Source: Nonomuraea indica | GTDB taxonomy: Bacteria > Actinomycetota > Actinomycetes > Streptosporangiales > Streptosporangiaceae | Reading direction: 5' to 3' | Length of the DNA stretch: 64,000 bases | Assembly: GCF_002850745.1 (NCBI RefSeq) | Contig: NZ_KZ559470.1 | Coordinates: 1 to 64,000 of the forward strand | Shown: positions 23,986 through 32,215 of the stretch, piece by piece | Layout: the number at the start of each line of letters is the position of its first letter | Numbering within the stretch: position 1 is the first letter of the stretch | The notes under the pieces: model-generated | The model's database searches: none | What the model was told of the DNA's origin: nothing | Seen by the model: only the letters and a program-made list of their open reading frames with translations | Made by a program: the position numbers and the translations under genes

Positions 23986-24843
23986 TCATCCGAGACTTCC
24001 CGGGCCGCGCCAGTCGAACCCAACGTTCTCGTGACGGCCCGCGATCCGGCCTGCTGCGTCATAGGCGGTCACGGTGACGGGAGGGGTGTCGATGAAACGC
24101 TCCGGTTCACTGCTGTCCCTGCTCTTGCGGGAGACGGACTTGGCCGGCGTCCTGGAGATGAAGAAGCCGTTGCTCACGACGGCGTCTGTACGCTCGCCAG
24201 GGGACCATCCGATCGTCACCCGCCGCACGTCGGGAGCGACTCGGCCGGCGACAATACGTACGTAGTTGTCGCGGGGCGGCGGGTTCTTGCGGTACCAGTA
24301 GTGCACCGAATAGACGTCTACGCTGAGCTTGCCGGGGAACCCGGTCAGGTCCCCCGGCGCCTTGTTGCCCCAGTAGGTGAAGACCGGGGGCTCGGGCGAC
24401 TCTTTGGTCGGCGTGCACAAGACGAAGCCCTTGGCACTGCCCAGCAGGGCACTGGAGCCGTTCTTGTCCCGGTATTCCGCCAGAACCCGGAAATCTCGCA
24501 CTGTGCCATGTGCCGGGTCGCGCCAGTCGGGGTTGACGTTGACGGACGGGCCGCCGGCGGGCATACAGTCATGCACCAGCCGGAGCTGCTCGGGAGTGTT
24601 CGGCGGCAGGTCGCGGGCCGGCGCCTCGGCGACCTTCGCGGTCGTCTGCGTCCCGTCAAGGGCGAAGACGAAGCCGAGCCCGACGGCCAGCGTGGCGATG
24701 GCGGGGAGGGACCACGACAGACGGCGGCGGCGCGCGGACCGGGCGGTCGCGCGGGCGGCATAGGCCGAGGCGTTCACCGGAAGAGCCTCGCCGGCCATGC
24801 GGCGCAGCTCCTCGGCGAGGGTGCGCTCGTTGACGGTCGTCAT
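23986..24843 (-). CDS. Single-pass membrane protein, putative anti-sigma partner
   Basis: 285 aa. The N-terminal 40 residues are cytoplasmic (TLAEELRRMAGEALPVNASA), followed by a basic RSARRRR patch and one helix (LPAIATLAVGLGFVFAL). The remainder is an extracellular domain with conserved-looking Cys residues (HDCMP and FVLCTP) and many Trp/Tyr. It starts 1 bp after the stop of the sigma-factor gene, so it is coupled to it; in this layout the N-terminal segment usually binds the sigma factor. There is no recognisable zinc-binding anti-sigma motif (H-x3-C-x2-C), so the role is by context only. Confidence 0.72.
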   Translation of the reverse strand: MTTVNERTLAEELRRMAGEALPVNASAYAARATARSARRRRLSWSLPAIATLAVGLGFVFALDGTQTTAKVAEAPARDLPPNTPEQLRLVHDCMPAGGPSVNVNPDWRDPAHGTVRDFRVLAEYRDKNGSSALLGSAKGFVLCTPTKESPEPPVFTYWGNKAPGDLTGFPGKLSVDVYSVHYWYRKNPPPRDNYVRIVAGRVAPDVRRVTIGWSPGERTDAVVSNGFFISRTPAKSVSRKSRDSSEPERFIDTPPVTVTAYDAAGRIAGRHENVGFDWRGPGSLG

Positions 24844-24844
24844 G

Positions 24845-25345
24845 TCAGGCCTCCAGGGTGACGGGTTCGCCGACCAGCTCGCGCAACCGGGTGATCGCCT
24901 GATGTGTCTGGCTGCGAACGGTGCCGACCGAACAACCCATGATCTTGGCCACCTCCGACTCCGGGAGGTCTTCGTAGTAGCGCAGCACCAGCACCGCCCG
25001 TTTGCGCACGGGCAGCGTACGTAACGCCTGGTCGAGGGTGATGCGAGTCTCGACCTCGGCGGTCTGGTCGCCGGTCGTTCGCTCGGGCACCGCGTCCACC
25101 ACGCGCTCTCTGTCCCACCACGGGCTCCGCCACCGGTCCGCTTGTTCGTGGTACATCACTCGGCGCACGTACATCTCCGGGTTGCTGCGGATTCTCCGCC
25201 AGCGGCCGGCCGTCTTGGCCAACGCGCTCTGCAGGAGGTCCTCGGCGGCATGCTGATCGTTGGTGAGGACGTACGCGAGCCTGATCAGGCTGTCCGAGCG
25301 GGCGGCCACGAAGTCGGCGAAGTCGCGTTGCTGGTCCGGATGCAC
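24845..25345 (-). CDS. SigE-family ECF RNA polymerase sigma factor
   Basis: 166 aa. Region 2 is at residues 8-75 (FADFVAARSDSLIRLAYVLT, AEDLLQSAL, YVRRVMYHEQADRWR); region 4 is at 105-155 (LDQALRTLPVRKRAVLVLRY, DLPESEVAKIMGCSVGTVRS). The W-R-R-I-R...YVRR pattern is typical of the SigE-family group in actinomycetes (Streptomyces SigE-like, not E. coli RpoE). It heads a two-gene operon with the membrane protein at 23986-24843. Target promoters are unknown. Confidence 0.92.
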   Translation of the reverse strand: MHPDQQRDFADFVAARSDSLIRLAYVLTNDQHAAEDLLQSALAKTAGRWRRIRSNPEMYVRRVMYHEQADRWRSPWWDRERVVDAVPERTTGDQTAEVETRITLDQALRTLPVRKRAVLVLRYYEDLPESEVAKIMGCSVGTVRSQTHQAITRLRELVGEPVTLEA

Positions 25346-25709
25346 GAGTCTCCTCGGGGCGGTGGTCTCACCCTGTTAAGACGTGTCCGAGGCCGTTTTT
25401 CTATGGCGTGCTCTCCGCGCCGCAGTGTCGAGGCACCTCGTCATGCCGTTCGACATGGCAATCGACGCTTTCGCAGAACGGGCCGAGCGGCGGCTGCGCG
25501 GCGCCAGCCGGCGGGAGGGGCTGCGCCGGCCGATGCGCGGCCGGCTCACCGAGGCGCGGCACGCCCTTCCTGGGCCACCCCCATGCGAGACCTCGGGACA
25601 AGTGGGACGCCAAGGCTGAGGGCGCCCGGCCGGGGCGGCTCTGTGGACCTCGATCGCGTCGTCCGGCGAGGGACGGCCGAGCCCGCTGACTACGGCTGGG
25701 AGCAAGCCG
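25346..25709. other. 364-bp intergenic region without a convincing gene
   Basis: Upstream of the sigma gene and downstream of the STAS gene. It contains an AT-rich patch GCCGTTTTTCTATGG at 25393-25407, probably the promoter zone for the sigma factor. A plus-strand frame 25383-25619 reads AIDAFAERAERRLRG but has no RBS, skewed composition and no recognisable domain; I do not call it. Confidence 0.4.
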
Positions 25710-26054
25710 TCACAAGGAGAGGCCGAGCAGCGTCAGCAGCCGGCGGAACGGGGCCGACACGCGGCACACCGACACCGAGGCCTCGTGGACGAAGCCGAGC
25801 AGTGCCCGCGCGCCCGAGACGTCGATGAACGACACCCGGGCGGCGTCGACCACCAGGGCGGGTTCGCGACGGTGTGCGTCCGCCAGCGCGCGCACGAGCG
25901 CCCGGCTGTTGGTGGTGTCGACCTCGCCGACGAGCCGGACCACCGGCTGGCCGGCCGGGCCGTCGAGCACGACGCGCAACAGTCCGTCGGAGTAGAGGAC
26001 CCGCCGGAGCCCGGCGCCGCTCTCGGGGCGGGCAGTCATGGCCTGATCGAGCAT
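25710..26054 (-). CDS. STAS-domain anti-sigma factor antagonist
   Basis: 114 aa. VVRLVGEVDTTNSRALVRAL and VVDAARVSFIDVSGARALLGF define the STAS fold; the conserved serine (DVSGA) is present, so phospho-switching is possible. ATG 26054 has GGAGGAGG upstream. It differs clearly from the STAS protein at 7986 and has no kinase next to it. The 5' region is shared with the divergent winged-helix gene at 26342 and includes two dyads. Confidence 0.85.
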   Translation of the reverse strand: MLDQAMTARPESGAGLRRVLYSDGLLRVVLDGPAGQPVVRLVGEVDTTNSRALVRALADAHRREPALVVDAARVSFIDVSGARALLGFVHEASVSVCRVSAPFRRLLTLLGLSL

Positions 26055-26230
26055 GTCGTCGCCTCCTCCGTCCCGATGCTGCCGGTCAAGCTCAGAAGAG
26101 CGGCCTCCCACGACTCACCGCGCCGTGAACGGGCAGGGGGCGGACGTCACGGCGATGACGCGAACACCTGTGCACATGCGATCGTCCCTCGCGCTTGCGT
26201 TCACTCTTCTTGGCAGTGGTTCGTGTAACC

Positions 26231-26286
26231 CCTAAGGTTAGGCGTGCAAGAGAATACAGGAAAGATTTTTCGGTATAAAATCTTCC
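26231..26286. promoter_or_regulatory. AT-rich promoter/operator region with two dyads
   Basis: CCTAAGGTTAGG (26231-26242) is a perfect 5-2-5 palindrome. GGAAAGATTTTT (26259-26270) and TAAAATCTTCC (26276-26286) form a longer imperfect dyad that spans TATAAAAT, a likely -10 element for the gene at 26342. Such AT content is exceptional in this genome. Confidence 0.5.
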
Positions 26287-26341
26287 GTGGATCGTCCCGG
26301 CGCATGGCGGACCCGCCGGGGGCCACCGGGGAGTGAGCTGC

Positions 26342-26758
26342 ATGAGCAAGATCGCTGATGATGGGCCACGCTGGACCTTCCTCACCAACCATGCCCGCGT
26401 ACTGCTGGCGATCGCCCGCAACCCGCAGGTGCGCGTCCGCGACATCGCCGCCGCGATCGGCATCACCGAGCGCGCCGCGCAGGGCATCGTGACCGACCTC
26501 AAGGAAGCCGGGTACCTCGATCCGGTGCGGGTGGGGCGGCGCAATCACTACACGATCGACGCACGCCAGACCTTCCGGCACCCGACCGAGGCGCAGATGC
26601 CGGTGCAGGCGCTGATCGACATGTTCACCCACCGCGACCTGTCGGAGGCGGACATCGAGCCCCGGCCCGCCCGGGACGACGACGTCGCGGGGAGCCGGCC
26701 CGTCGAGGACGACGCCGGACGGACCTCGTCCGGGGAGCGGGCCGTGGCCTCCCGCTGA
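26342..26758 (+). CDS. Winged-helix transcriptional regulator (MarR/ArsR-like)
   Basis: 138 aa. Residues 10-75 form a winged helix: TNHARVLLAIARNPQVRVRD, AAAIGITERAAQGIVTDLKE, AGYLDPVRVGRRNHYTI. The remaining 60 residues are acidic and probably disordered, ending in a Ser/Arg tail. ATG 26342 is chosen over GTG 26333 because GGGGAG sits 10 nt ahead. Divergent from the STAS gene across an AT-rich operator region, it may regulate itself and that gene. Confidence 0.85.
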   Translation: MSKIADDGPRWTFLTNHARVLLAIARNPQVRVRDIAAAIGITERAAQGIVTDLKEAGYLDPVRVGRRNHYTIDARQTFRHPTEAQMPVQALIDMFTHRDLSEADIEPRPARDDDVAGSRPVEDDAGRTSSGERAVASR

Positions 26759-26765
26759 GGGCCGG

Positions 26766-27527
26766 TCACACGGCCGGCCGGGCCTCCAGGAGGCGCACCA
26801 CCTCGGCGTGACCGGTGCCGATCCAGCGCTCCGACCGCGGATTCCCGTCCGCGTCGCGGACCTCGGCCACCACCCGTTCGTCGCCGCCCTCGCCCCGTTC
26901 CCGGCGGAGCGTCACCCTGGCTCCCGGCGGCGCGTGCTCCGCGGCCTGCTCGCCCAGCCTGGCCTCGAGGTCGCCTCCCCTGTGGCGCCGGGCGAGGTCG
27001 GCGGGGCGCAGGCCGCGCTCGTCGGCCGCGGCGGGGTCGGCGCCGTGACGGAGCAGCGCGCCGACCACGGCGGCCAGGCCCCGCTCGGCGGCGTGTGAGA
27101 GGGGCGTGCGCCCGGTGGGGCCGGCCGGGTCGGGGTCGGCGCCCCGTTCGAGCAGGGCCGTCACGACGGCCAGGTGCCCGTTGGCCGCCGCCCAGTGCAG
27201 CGCGGTCATCGCGCTGCCCGCGCCGCCCTCACGGCGGCCGGGATCGGCGCCGCCGTCCAGCAGGGCGGCGACCGCCTCGGCATGCCCCCAGCACGCGGCG
27301 GCGCACAGGGGCAGCCCCTCGCTCTCTCCGCCGCTCTCCCGGTCGGGGTCGGCGCCGGCGGCGAGCAGCATCCGTACGATCCCGGCGTCCCCGCGCAAGG
27401 CGGCCAGGTAGAGGGCCGTGCTGCCGGACCCGTCCGGCGTGTCGGGGGACACGCCCTGGTCGAGCAGCCGCGCGACCTTCCCGGCCGCGCCCGTCGCCGC
27501 GGCCGTCACCAGTCGATCTCCGGTCAT
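26766..27527 (-). CDS. Ankyrin-repeat protein
   Basis: 253 aa. Five to six ankyrin units are visible between residues 5 and 185, each with the T-x-L-x-x-A-A-x-x-G-H...LL-x-x-GAD pattern (for example TALYLAALRGDAGIVRMLLA, TALHWAAANGHLAVVTALLE, TPLSHAAERGLAAVVGALLR). A C-terminal beta-rich tail follows (VTLRRERGEGGDERVVAEVR and RSERWIGTGHAEVVRLLE). Cytoplasmic and presumably protein-binding; the partner is unknown. It is convergent with the winged-helix gene (8-bp gap) and lies downstream of the P450 on the same strand. Confidence 0.9.
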   Translation of the reverse strand: MTGDRLVTAAATGAAGKVARLLDQGVSPDTPDGSGSTALYLAALRGDAGIVRMLLAAGADPDRESGGESEGLPLCAAACWGHAEAVAALLDGGADPGRREGGAGSAMTALHWAAANGHLAVVTALLERGADPDPAGPTGRTPLSHAAERGLAAVVGALLRHGADPAAADERGLRPADLARRHRGGDLEARLGEQAAEHAPPGARVTLRRERGEGGDERVVAEVRDADGNPRSERWIGTGHAEVVRLLEARPAV

Positions 27528-27584
27528 CCGGCCAGTCTGGCCGGGGCCTCGTCGTCGATCCACCGGTTTTCGCTCCGCCCGGGT

Positions 27585-28796
27585 TCAGCTCCCGGTGTCG
27601 AAGCGCAGCGGCATGTGCTTGATGCCGTTGATGAAGTCGGAGCGCATCCTGCGTACCGGACCCGTGTGCTCGGCCGCGGGGAAGCGGCGCAGCAGTTCCC
27701 TGATCATGCTGGAGATCTGCAGCCGGGCGAGGTTGGCACCCAGGCAGAAGTGCGGGCCGCCGCCGCCGAAGGTCACGTGGTCGTTCGGGGTGCGGTGGAT
27801 GTCGAAGGTGTACGGGTCGGGGAAGACGTCCTCGTCCCGGTTGGCGGACATGTAGAACGTCACCACCTTCTCACCCTCGGCGATGCGCCGGCCGCGCAGG
27901 ACGGTGTCGCGGGTCGCGGTGCGCCGGAAGTTGTGGATGGAGGAGCCCCAGCGCAGGAACTCCTCGGTGGCGGTGCGCCACAGGCCCTCGTCGTCGAGGT
28001 TGGCGGCCAGCTCGCGGTAGCTGTCCGGGTGGGCGATGAGCGCGTGCATGGCGTGCGCGATGAGGTTGCGGGTGGTCTCGTTGCCGGCGACGCACAGGAT
28101 GACGAAGAAGGCGTCGATCTCCTCACGGGTCAGCCGGTCACCGTCGATTTCGGCCTGCACCAGGGCCGTGAGGATGTCGTCGCGCGGGCGCTCGCGCCGT
28201 TCGTCCACCAGCCCGTCGCAGTAGGCGAAGATCTCGGCGGCGGCGATCTCGCCGTCCTCGAACGTGGTGCGGAAGTCGGGGTCCTGGAAGCCCACCATGC
28301 GGTTGGACCATTCGAAGATCTTGGCGTGGTCCTCCTCGGGGACGCCGACGAGGTCGCAGATCATCTGCAACGGCAGGTACTCGGCGACGTCGGTGACGAA
28401 CTCCACCTCGCCGTCCTTCTCCCGCACGGTGTCGGCGATCCTCTCGGCGCGTTCGCGGACCTTGTCCTTCAGCCGGGCGATCGTCCTCGGCGTGAAGCCG
28501 GCGCTGACCAGGCGCCGGTAGCGGGTCTGCTTGGGCGGGTCCATGTTGAGCAGCATGAGCCCGGCCACCTCGATGAACTCCGGCGTCTGGGTGCGGATGA
28601 ACGCCGTGCCCACCTGGGTGGACCAGGTCTGCGTGTCGCGGCTGACCGACTTGACGTCGTCGTACCTCGTGACGGCCCAGAAACCCGTGTCGTCGGGCAC
28701 GTCGTGCCAGTAGACCGGGGCGTTGCGGCGCAGCCAGGCGAACTGGTCGTGCGGCACTTCCCGTTCCCAGGTGTCCTCTAGCAGATCGATCTTCAT
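27585..28796 (-). CDS. Cytochrome P450 (CYP125/CYP124-like)
   Basis: 403 aa, soluble. Heme-binding FGGGGPHFCLGANLA with Cys351, I-helix AGNETTRN, K-helix ExxR in EEFLRW, and the N-terminal block PVYWHDVPDDTGFWAVTRYD. LLNMDPPKQTRYRRLVSAGF resembles the actinobacterial clade of CYP125/CYP124/CYP142, which hydroxylate the side chains of sterols and branched lipids. No ferredoxin gene is adjacent. It is preceded by a well-formed promoter containing an operator-like palindrome. Confidence 0.93.
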   Translation of the reverse strand: MKIDLLEDTWEREVPHDQFAWLRRNAPVYWHDVPDDTGFWAVTRYDDVKSVSRDTQTWSTQVGTAFIRTQTPEFIEVAGLMLLNMDPPKQTRYRRLVSAGFTPRTIARLKDKVRERAERIADTVREKDGEVEFVTDVAEYLPLQMICDLVGVPEEDHAKIFEWSNRMVGFQDPDFRTTFEDGEIAAAEIFAYCDGLVDERRERPRDDILTALVQAEIDGDRLTREEIDAFFVILCVAGNETTRNLIAHAMHALIAHPDSYRELAANLDDEGLWRTATEEFLRWGSSIHNFRRTATRDTVLRGRRIAEGEKVVTFYMSANRDEDVFPDPYTFDIHRTPNDHVTFGGGGPHFCLGANLARLQISSMIRELLRRFPAAEHTGPVRRMRSDFINGIKHMPLRFDTGS

Positions 28797-28840
28797 GGTG
28801 CTCCGGGGGTGTCGGCTGGCCTACAGGTGCGCCCTCCCCG

Positions 28841-28869
28841 ATATAACTATCAAGCGAGCGCTTGGTCAA
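28841..28869 (-). promoter_or_regulatory. P450 promoter with operator palindrome in its spacer
   Basis: On the minus strand TTGACC (28869-28864), a 17-bp spacer and TTATAT (28846-28841) form a near-ideal housekeeping promoter 45 bp before the P450 start. The palindrome CAAGCGCTCGCTTG (28864-28851) occupies the spacer; CAAGnn/CTTG dyads of this type are bound by TetR-family repressors of lipid and sterol genes, such as KstR2-like proteins. Binding there would block RNA polymerase. Confidence 0.65.
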
Positions 28870-28959
28870 GTCTCGGGATGGCGGCGCCGCGACTCGCGAA
28901 GGGCAAGGCGGGGCAAAGCCGGGGACCTCCGCCGTGCCCTCGCCCATAATGAGCGCGAT

Positions 28960-29937
28960 ATGGCTGACCTGGAGAAGCATGAGCGGGGTGACGACAGGCC
29001 GCCGTCGGCGTACCGCCGGGCCGCACCGGTCGCGCCGTTCCCCGAGTACGCCCCGCCGCCGGCGATGGACCGCACCCGGGTGATCGTCCTGCTGGTGGTG
29101 GGGTCGGCGGCGCTGCTGGGGGCGTGGCTGGGACTCCACGGGCCGGGCGGCGCGGACCCGGGCGGGGTGGCGGCGCCCTCCCCCGCCGGCCGCCCTGGAG
29201 CGCTCGCGGGTGCGGGAGGCCCGGCACTCGGTGACGCCGGGCCGCGCATCGGGAGCGGGGCGTCCGCGCCGCGCACCGGGCGGGACGCGCCGCGGGTCCG
29301 GGAGCGGCACCAGGCCGGGCGGACCCGGGACGCACGGTCAGGGCACCCTCCCAGGCCAGGCGGGGGCCACGCCCACCACACGACCAGGCGTGGCGGGGGC
29401 CAGGCCCACCACACGACCAGGCCAGGCGGCGGCCACGCGGCCGGGCGTGGCGGGGACGGCGCTCGTCACGCGACCGTGCCCGGCCCCGGCTCGTACGCAC
29501 CGAACCCGGCCGCCCAGGACCGGGAGAACCGGGCCGGGCGCGCGGCCGGGCGTCGCGAGGATGCCCGGGCGACCCGGCAGGACCGGGAGAACCGGCCCCG
29601 GCACGCGGCCGCGCGACACGAACCCGTACGGACCGGGCACGTACGGACCGATCACGAAGCGAGGGCAGGCGCCGGGACGCCGGCGCACCGCTCGCCCCGG
29701 TCCGCCGGCGAACGGCCCTCGCGCCCCGCACCGGGGGCCGAGGCTCGGCGGCCGGTCTCCCCCGGCCGGCACAACGGCAAGACCGCGCGCGGGCCAGGGG
29801 CCACCGAGGACCGCCCGGCGCCCCGGGCCACGTCGCGCGGACCCGCCGGACCGGGCCTGCTGCACCAGTGGTGCGAGGACAACTTCACCACCGCTCCCCT
29901 GCTGGCCCGCGCCTGCCACCTGTACGTCACCCCCTGA
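28960..29937 (+). CDS. Single-pass membrane protein with long basic repeat region
   Basis: 325 aa. A CATAAT -10 at 28945-28950 lies 9 nt before ATG 28960, so the transcript is probably leaderless. Residues 1-43 are cytoplasmic, about 44-64 form one helix (VIVLLVVGSAALLGAWLGLH), then comes a roughly 230-residue Arg/Gly/Pro/His-rich stretch with internal duplications (PGGGHAHHTT / GGGQAHHTT; QDRENRAGRAA / QDRENRPRHAA). The final 26 residues are well ordered in composition (LLHQWCEDNFTTAPLLARAC and a short tail) and carry two Cys, so this may be the functional end. No family recognised. Confidence 0.6.
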   Translation: MADLEKHERGDDRPPSAYRRAAPVAPFPEYAPPPAMDRTRVIVLLVVGSAALLGAWLGLHGPGGADPGGVAAPSPAGRPGALAGAGGPALGDAGPRIGSGASAPRTGRDAPRVRERHQAGRTRDARSGHPPRPGGGHAHHTTRRGGGQAHHTTRPGGGHAAGRGGDGARHATVPGPGSYAPNPAAQDRENRAGRAAGRREDARATRQDRENRPRHAAARHEPVRTGHVRTDHEARAGAGTPAHRSPRSAGERPSRPAPGAEARRPVSPGRHNGKTARGPGATEDRPAPRATSRGPAGPGLLHQWCEDNFTTAPLLARACHLYVTP

Positions 29938-29997
29938 CCGGGGCCGGGCCGGAAACCGGGTGCGGTGCCCGGCTCGGGTGTGCTGGGATGCGACCCC

Positions 29998-30816
29998 ATG
30001 GACGACGTGGCGCTGCGGGCGCTCGCCCGGCGGTTGGTGGAGGTGCCCTCGGTCGTGGCCGTGGTGCTCGGCGGGAGCAGGGCGCGGGGGACGCACCGCC
30101 CCGACTCGGACTTCGACCTGGGCCTGTACTACCGGGGCGAGCTGGACGTGCCGGCGTTGCGGTCCCTGGCCGCGCGGGTGGCGGACGAGCCGGCCGAGCT
30201 CACCGAGCCGGGCGGCTGGGGCCCGTGGGTGAACGGCGGCGGCTGGCTGACGATCCGCGGGCGGCGCGTCGACTGGCTCTACCGCGACCTCGACCGCGTC
30301 CACCGGGTGTGGGACGACTGCCGGGCCGGGCGGTACGAGGTCGGGGCCCAGGCCGGGCATCCTCTCGGGTTCTACTCCCACGCCTACGCGGGTGAGGCGG
30401 CGCTGTGCCGGGTGCTGGCCGATCCCGGCGGGGAGGTGACCGCGCTGCGCGAGGCGGCTCGCTCGTACCCTGCGGCGCTCGGCGAGGCTCTGGTGGCCGG
30501 GCTGTGGGAGGCGGACTTCGCGGTGCGGCTGGCGGGCTACGGCACGTCCGGAGAGGACCCCGCGTACGCGGCGGGCTGCCTGTTCCGGGCGATCGGCGTG
30601 GCCTGCCAGGCGCTGCACGGGCACGCGGGCCGATGGCTGATCAACGAGAAGGGGATGGTCGCGTCGGCCGGCCGGCTGCCGGCGGCGCCGGAGAGGTTCG
30701 CGGCGCGGGCACAGGCGGTGCTGGGCGCGATCGGGACCTCGCGGCGGGAGATCGGCGAGACGGTCACGCGGGCCGCCACGCTGGTGCGCGAGGTCCGACG
30801 GATCGTGGCCGGATGA
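29998..30816 (+). CDS. Nucleotidyltransferase-fold protein
   Basis: 272 aa. Pol-beta-type NTase signature VVLGGSRARGTHRPDSDFDL (G-S...D-x-D) at residues about 19-38, with a third acidic position in RRVDWLYRDLD. The C-terminal two thirds are helical, as in substrate-binding or HEPN-like halves. Such proteins adenylylate aminoglycosides, tRNA or partner proteins; the acceptor cannot be told. ATG 29998 is chosen as the first Met near the conserved N-terminus; GTG 29965 and ATG 29989 are upstream. Confidence 0.8.
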   Translation: MDDVALRALARRLVEVPSVVAVVLGGSRARGTHRPDSDFDLGLYYRGELDVPALRSLAARVADEPAELTEPGGWGPWVNGGGWLTIRGRRVDWLYRDLDRVHRVWDDCRAGRYEVGAQAGHPLGFYSHAYAGEAALCRVLADPGGEVTALREAARSYPAALGEALVAGLWEADFAVRLAGYGTSGEDPAYAAGCLFRAIGVACQALHGHAGRWLINEKGMVASAGRLPAAPERFAARAQAVLGAIGTSRREIGETVTRAATLVREVRRIVAG

Positions 30817-30979
30817 TCGTACGATGATCCGACATCGGGCGAACTTCGAGGTCAGCGAGTTAGGGCCGCGGCGCACGCCATGAGCCGCGCGTCCATAACA
30901 CCGTAATAGATGACCTTTGACATCTAGCCGGATCCATACCAGCCGATAACTTGACAGCACCCCCCACAAAGGAGTGCAC

Positions 30980-32098
30980 ATGTGGAGTAAGCGCATGGGT
31001 CTGGTAGGCGCCACCATCATGGCCGCCTGTCTGGCCACCCCCCTCACCCCTGCCGCCGCAGACCCCGCTCCCCAGGCAACCGCCCCGCCCGGCATGATCG
31101 ACGCGCTCGAACGCGACCTCGGCATCTCCGAGCAGCAGGCCGTCCAGCGGCTGGCCAACGAGCAGCGCGCGGCCGTGGCCGAGTCGCGGCTCAGCACCAC
31201 GCTCGGCTCGTCGTTCGGCGGCGCGTGGCTGAACGAGGACGCCTCCAAGCTGATGGTCGCCACCACGGACGCGGCGGCCGCTCCCGGCATCGAGGCGCAG
31301 GGCGCCACGCCGGTCGTCGTCTCCCGCTCCCTGGAGCAGCTGAACGCGATCAAGGGCCAGCTCGACCGGGTCGCGGAGCAGGCCAGGACCGGGGCGACGC
31401 TGTGGTACGTCGACGTGGCGGCCAACAGCGTCGTCATCAACGCCCCCACCCAGGAGGCCGGTGACGCCCTGGCCGCGGCGGCCCGCGTCGACCGCAACCT
31501 GGTCCGCGTGCAGGTGAGCGCCGAGAAGCCGCAGCCGTTCATCAACATCATCGGCGGCAGCGCCTACTACATCGGCTCGAGCCGGTGCAGCGTCGGCTTC
31601 TCGGTGACGCGCGGCTCCACCCCCGGCTTCGTCACCGCCGGTCACTGCGGCAGGGCCGGCTCCCGGACGACCAACCCGACGGGCACCTTCCAGGGCTCGT
31701 CGTTCCCGGGCAACGACTACGCCTGGGTCGCCGCTCCCGGCAACACCCCCACGCCGTACGTGCGCGGCTCCGGCGGCGCGATGGTGACCGTGCGCGGCTC
31801 CCAGCAGGCCTCGGTCGGCGCCTCGATCTGCCGTTCCGGCTCGACCACCGGCTGGCGCTGCGGCATCATCCAGCAGCACAACGCCACCGTGACCTACCCG
31901 CAGGGCAGCGTCTACGGCCTGACCCGCACCAGCGCCTGCGCCCAGCCGGGTGACTCCGGCGGCTCGTTCATCTCGGGCAGCCAGGCCCAGGGCGTGACCT
32001 CCGGCGGCTCCGGCAACTGCAGCGTCGGCGGGACGACCTACCACCAGCCGGTCAACGAGATCCTGGGCGCCTACGGGCTGACCCTCACCACCGGCTGA
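30980..32098 (+). CDS. Secreted S1-family serine protease (alpha-lytic/streptogrisin type)
   Basis: 372 aa preproenzyme. A signal peptide (residues 1-28, cleaved after TPAAA) is followed by an alpha-lytic-protease pro-domain (to about residue 185) and a mature chymotrypsin-fold domain starting near IIGGSAYYIG. Catalytic triad His222 (TAGHCG), Asp246 (NDYAWV) and Ser326 (GDSGGS). Six Cys residues in the mature part can form the usual three disulfides. The pro-domain acts as a folding chaperone and is cut off autocatalytically. RBS AAAGGAG lies 7 nt before ATG 30980. A strong terminator follows. Probably extracellular protein degradation. Confidence 0.95.
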   Translation: MWSKRMGLVGATIMAACLATPLTPAAADPAPQATAPPGMIDALERDLGISEQQAVQRLANEQRAAVAESRLSTTLGSSFGGAWLNEDASKLMVATTDAAAAPGIEAQGATPVVVSRSLEQLNAIKGQLDRVAEQARTGATLWYVDVAANSVVINAPTQEAGDALAAAARVDRNLVRVQVSAEKPQPFINIIGGSAYYIGSSRCSVGFSVTRGSTPGFVTAGHCGRAGSRTTNPTGTFQGSSFPGNDYAWVAAPGNTPTPYVRGSGGAMVTVRGSQQASVGASICRSGSTTGWRCGIIQQHNATVTYPQGSVYGLTRTSACAQPGDSGGSFISGSQAQGVTSGGSGNCSVGGTTYHQPVNEILGAYGLTLTTG

Positions 32099-32121
32099 CC
32101 CGGGCCGTCAGGCCCTCCTCC

Positions 32122-32160
32122 GCAGCGTGTCCGGCACCCGCCGGGCACGCTGCCCTTTTG
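32122..32160 (+). terminator. Strong intrinsic terminator after the S1 protease
   Basis: GCAGCGTG (32122-32129) pairs with CACGCTGC (32146-32153), continued inward by CCGGC/GCCGG, and is followed by CCTTTTG. This is the best classical terminator in the window. Confidence 0.9.
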
Positions 32161-32215
32161 CACGCCGTCCCGCGCCGCGCCACGCCGCGCCGCGCCGTCC
32201 TTCGCCTCCCGCCCG

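Noticed and set aside
25383..25619. 78-codon plus-strand ORF
   Set aside because: No RBS, no recognised domain, Arg/Ala-biased composition; probably non-coding.
29338..32044. Long minus-strand frames opposite the repeat membrane protein, nucleotidyltransferase and S1 protease
   Set aside because: Antisense shadows; the protease on the plus strand has a complete catalytic triad, signal peptide and terminator.
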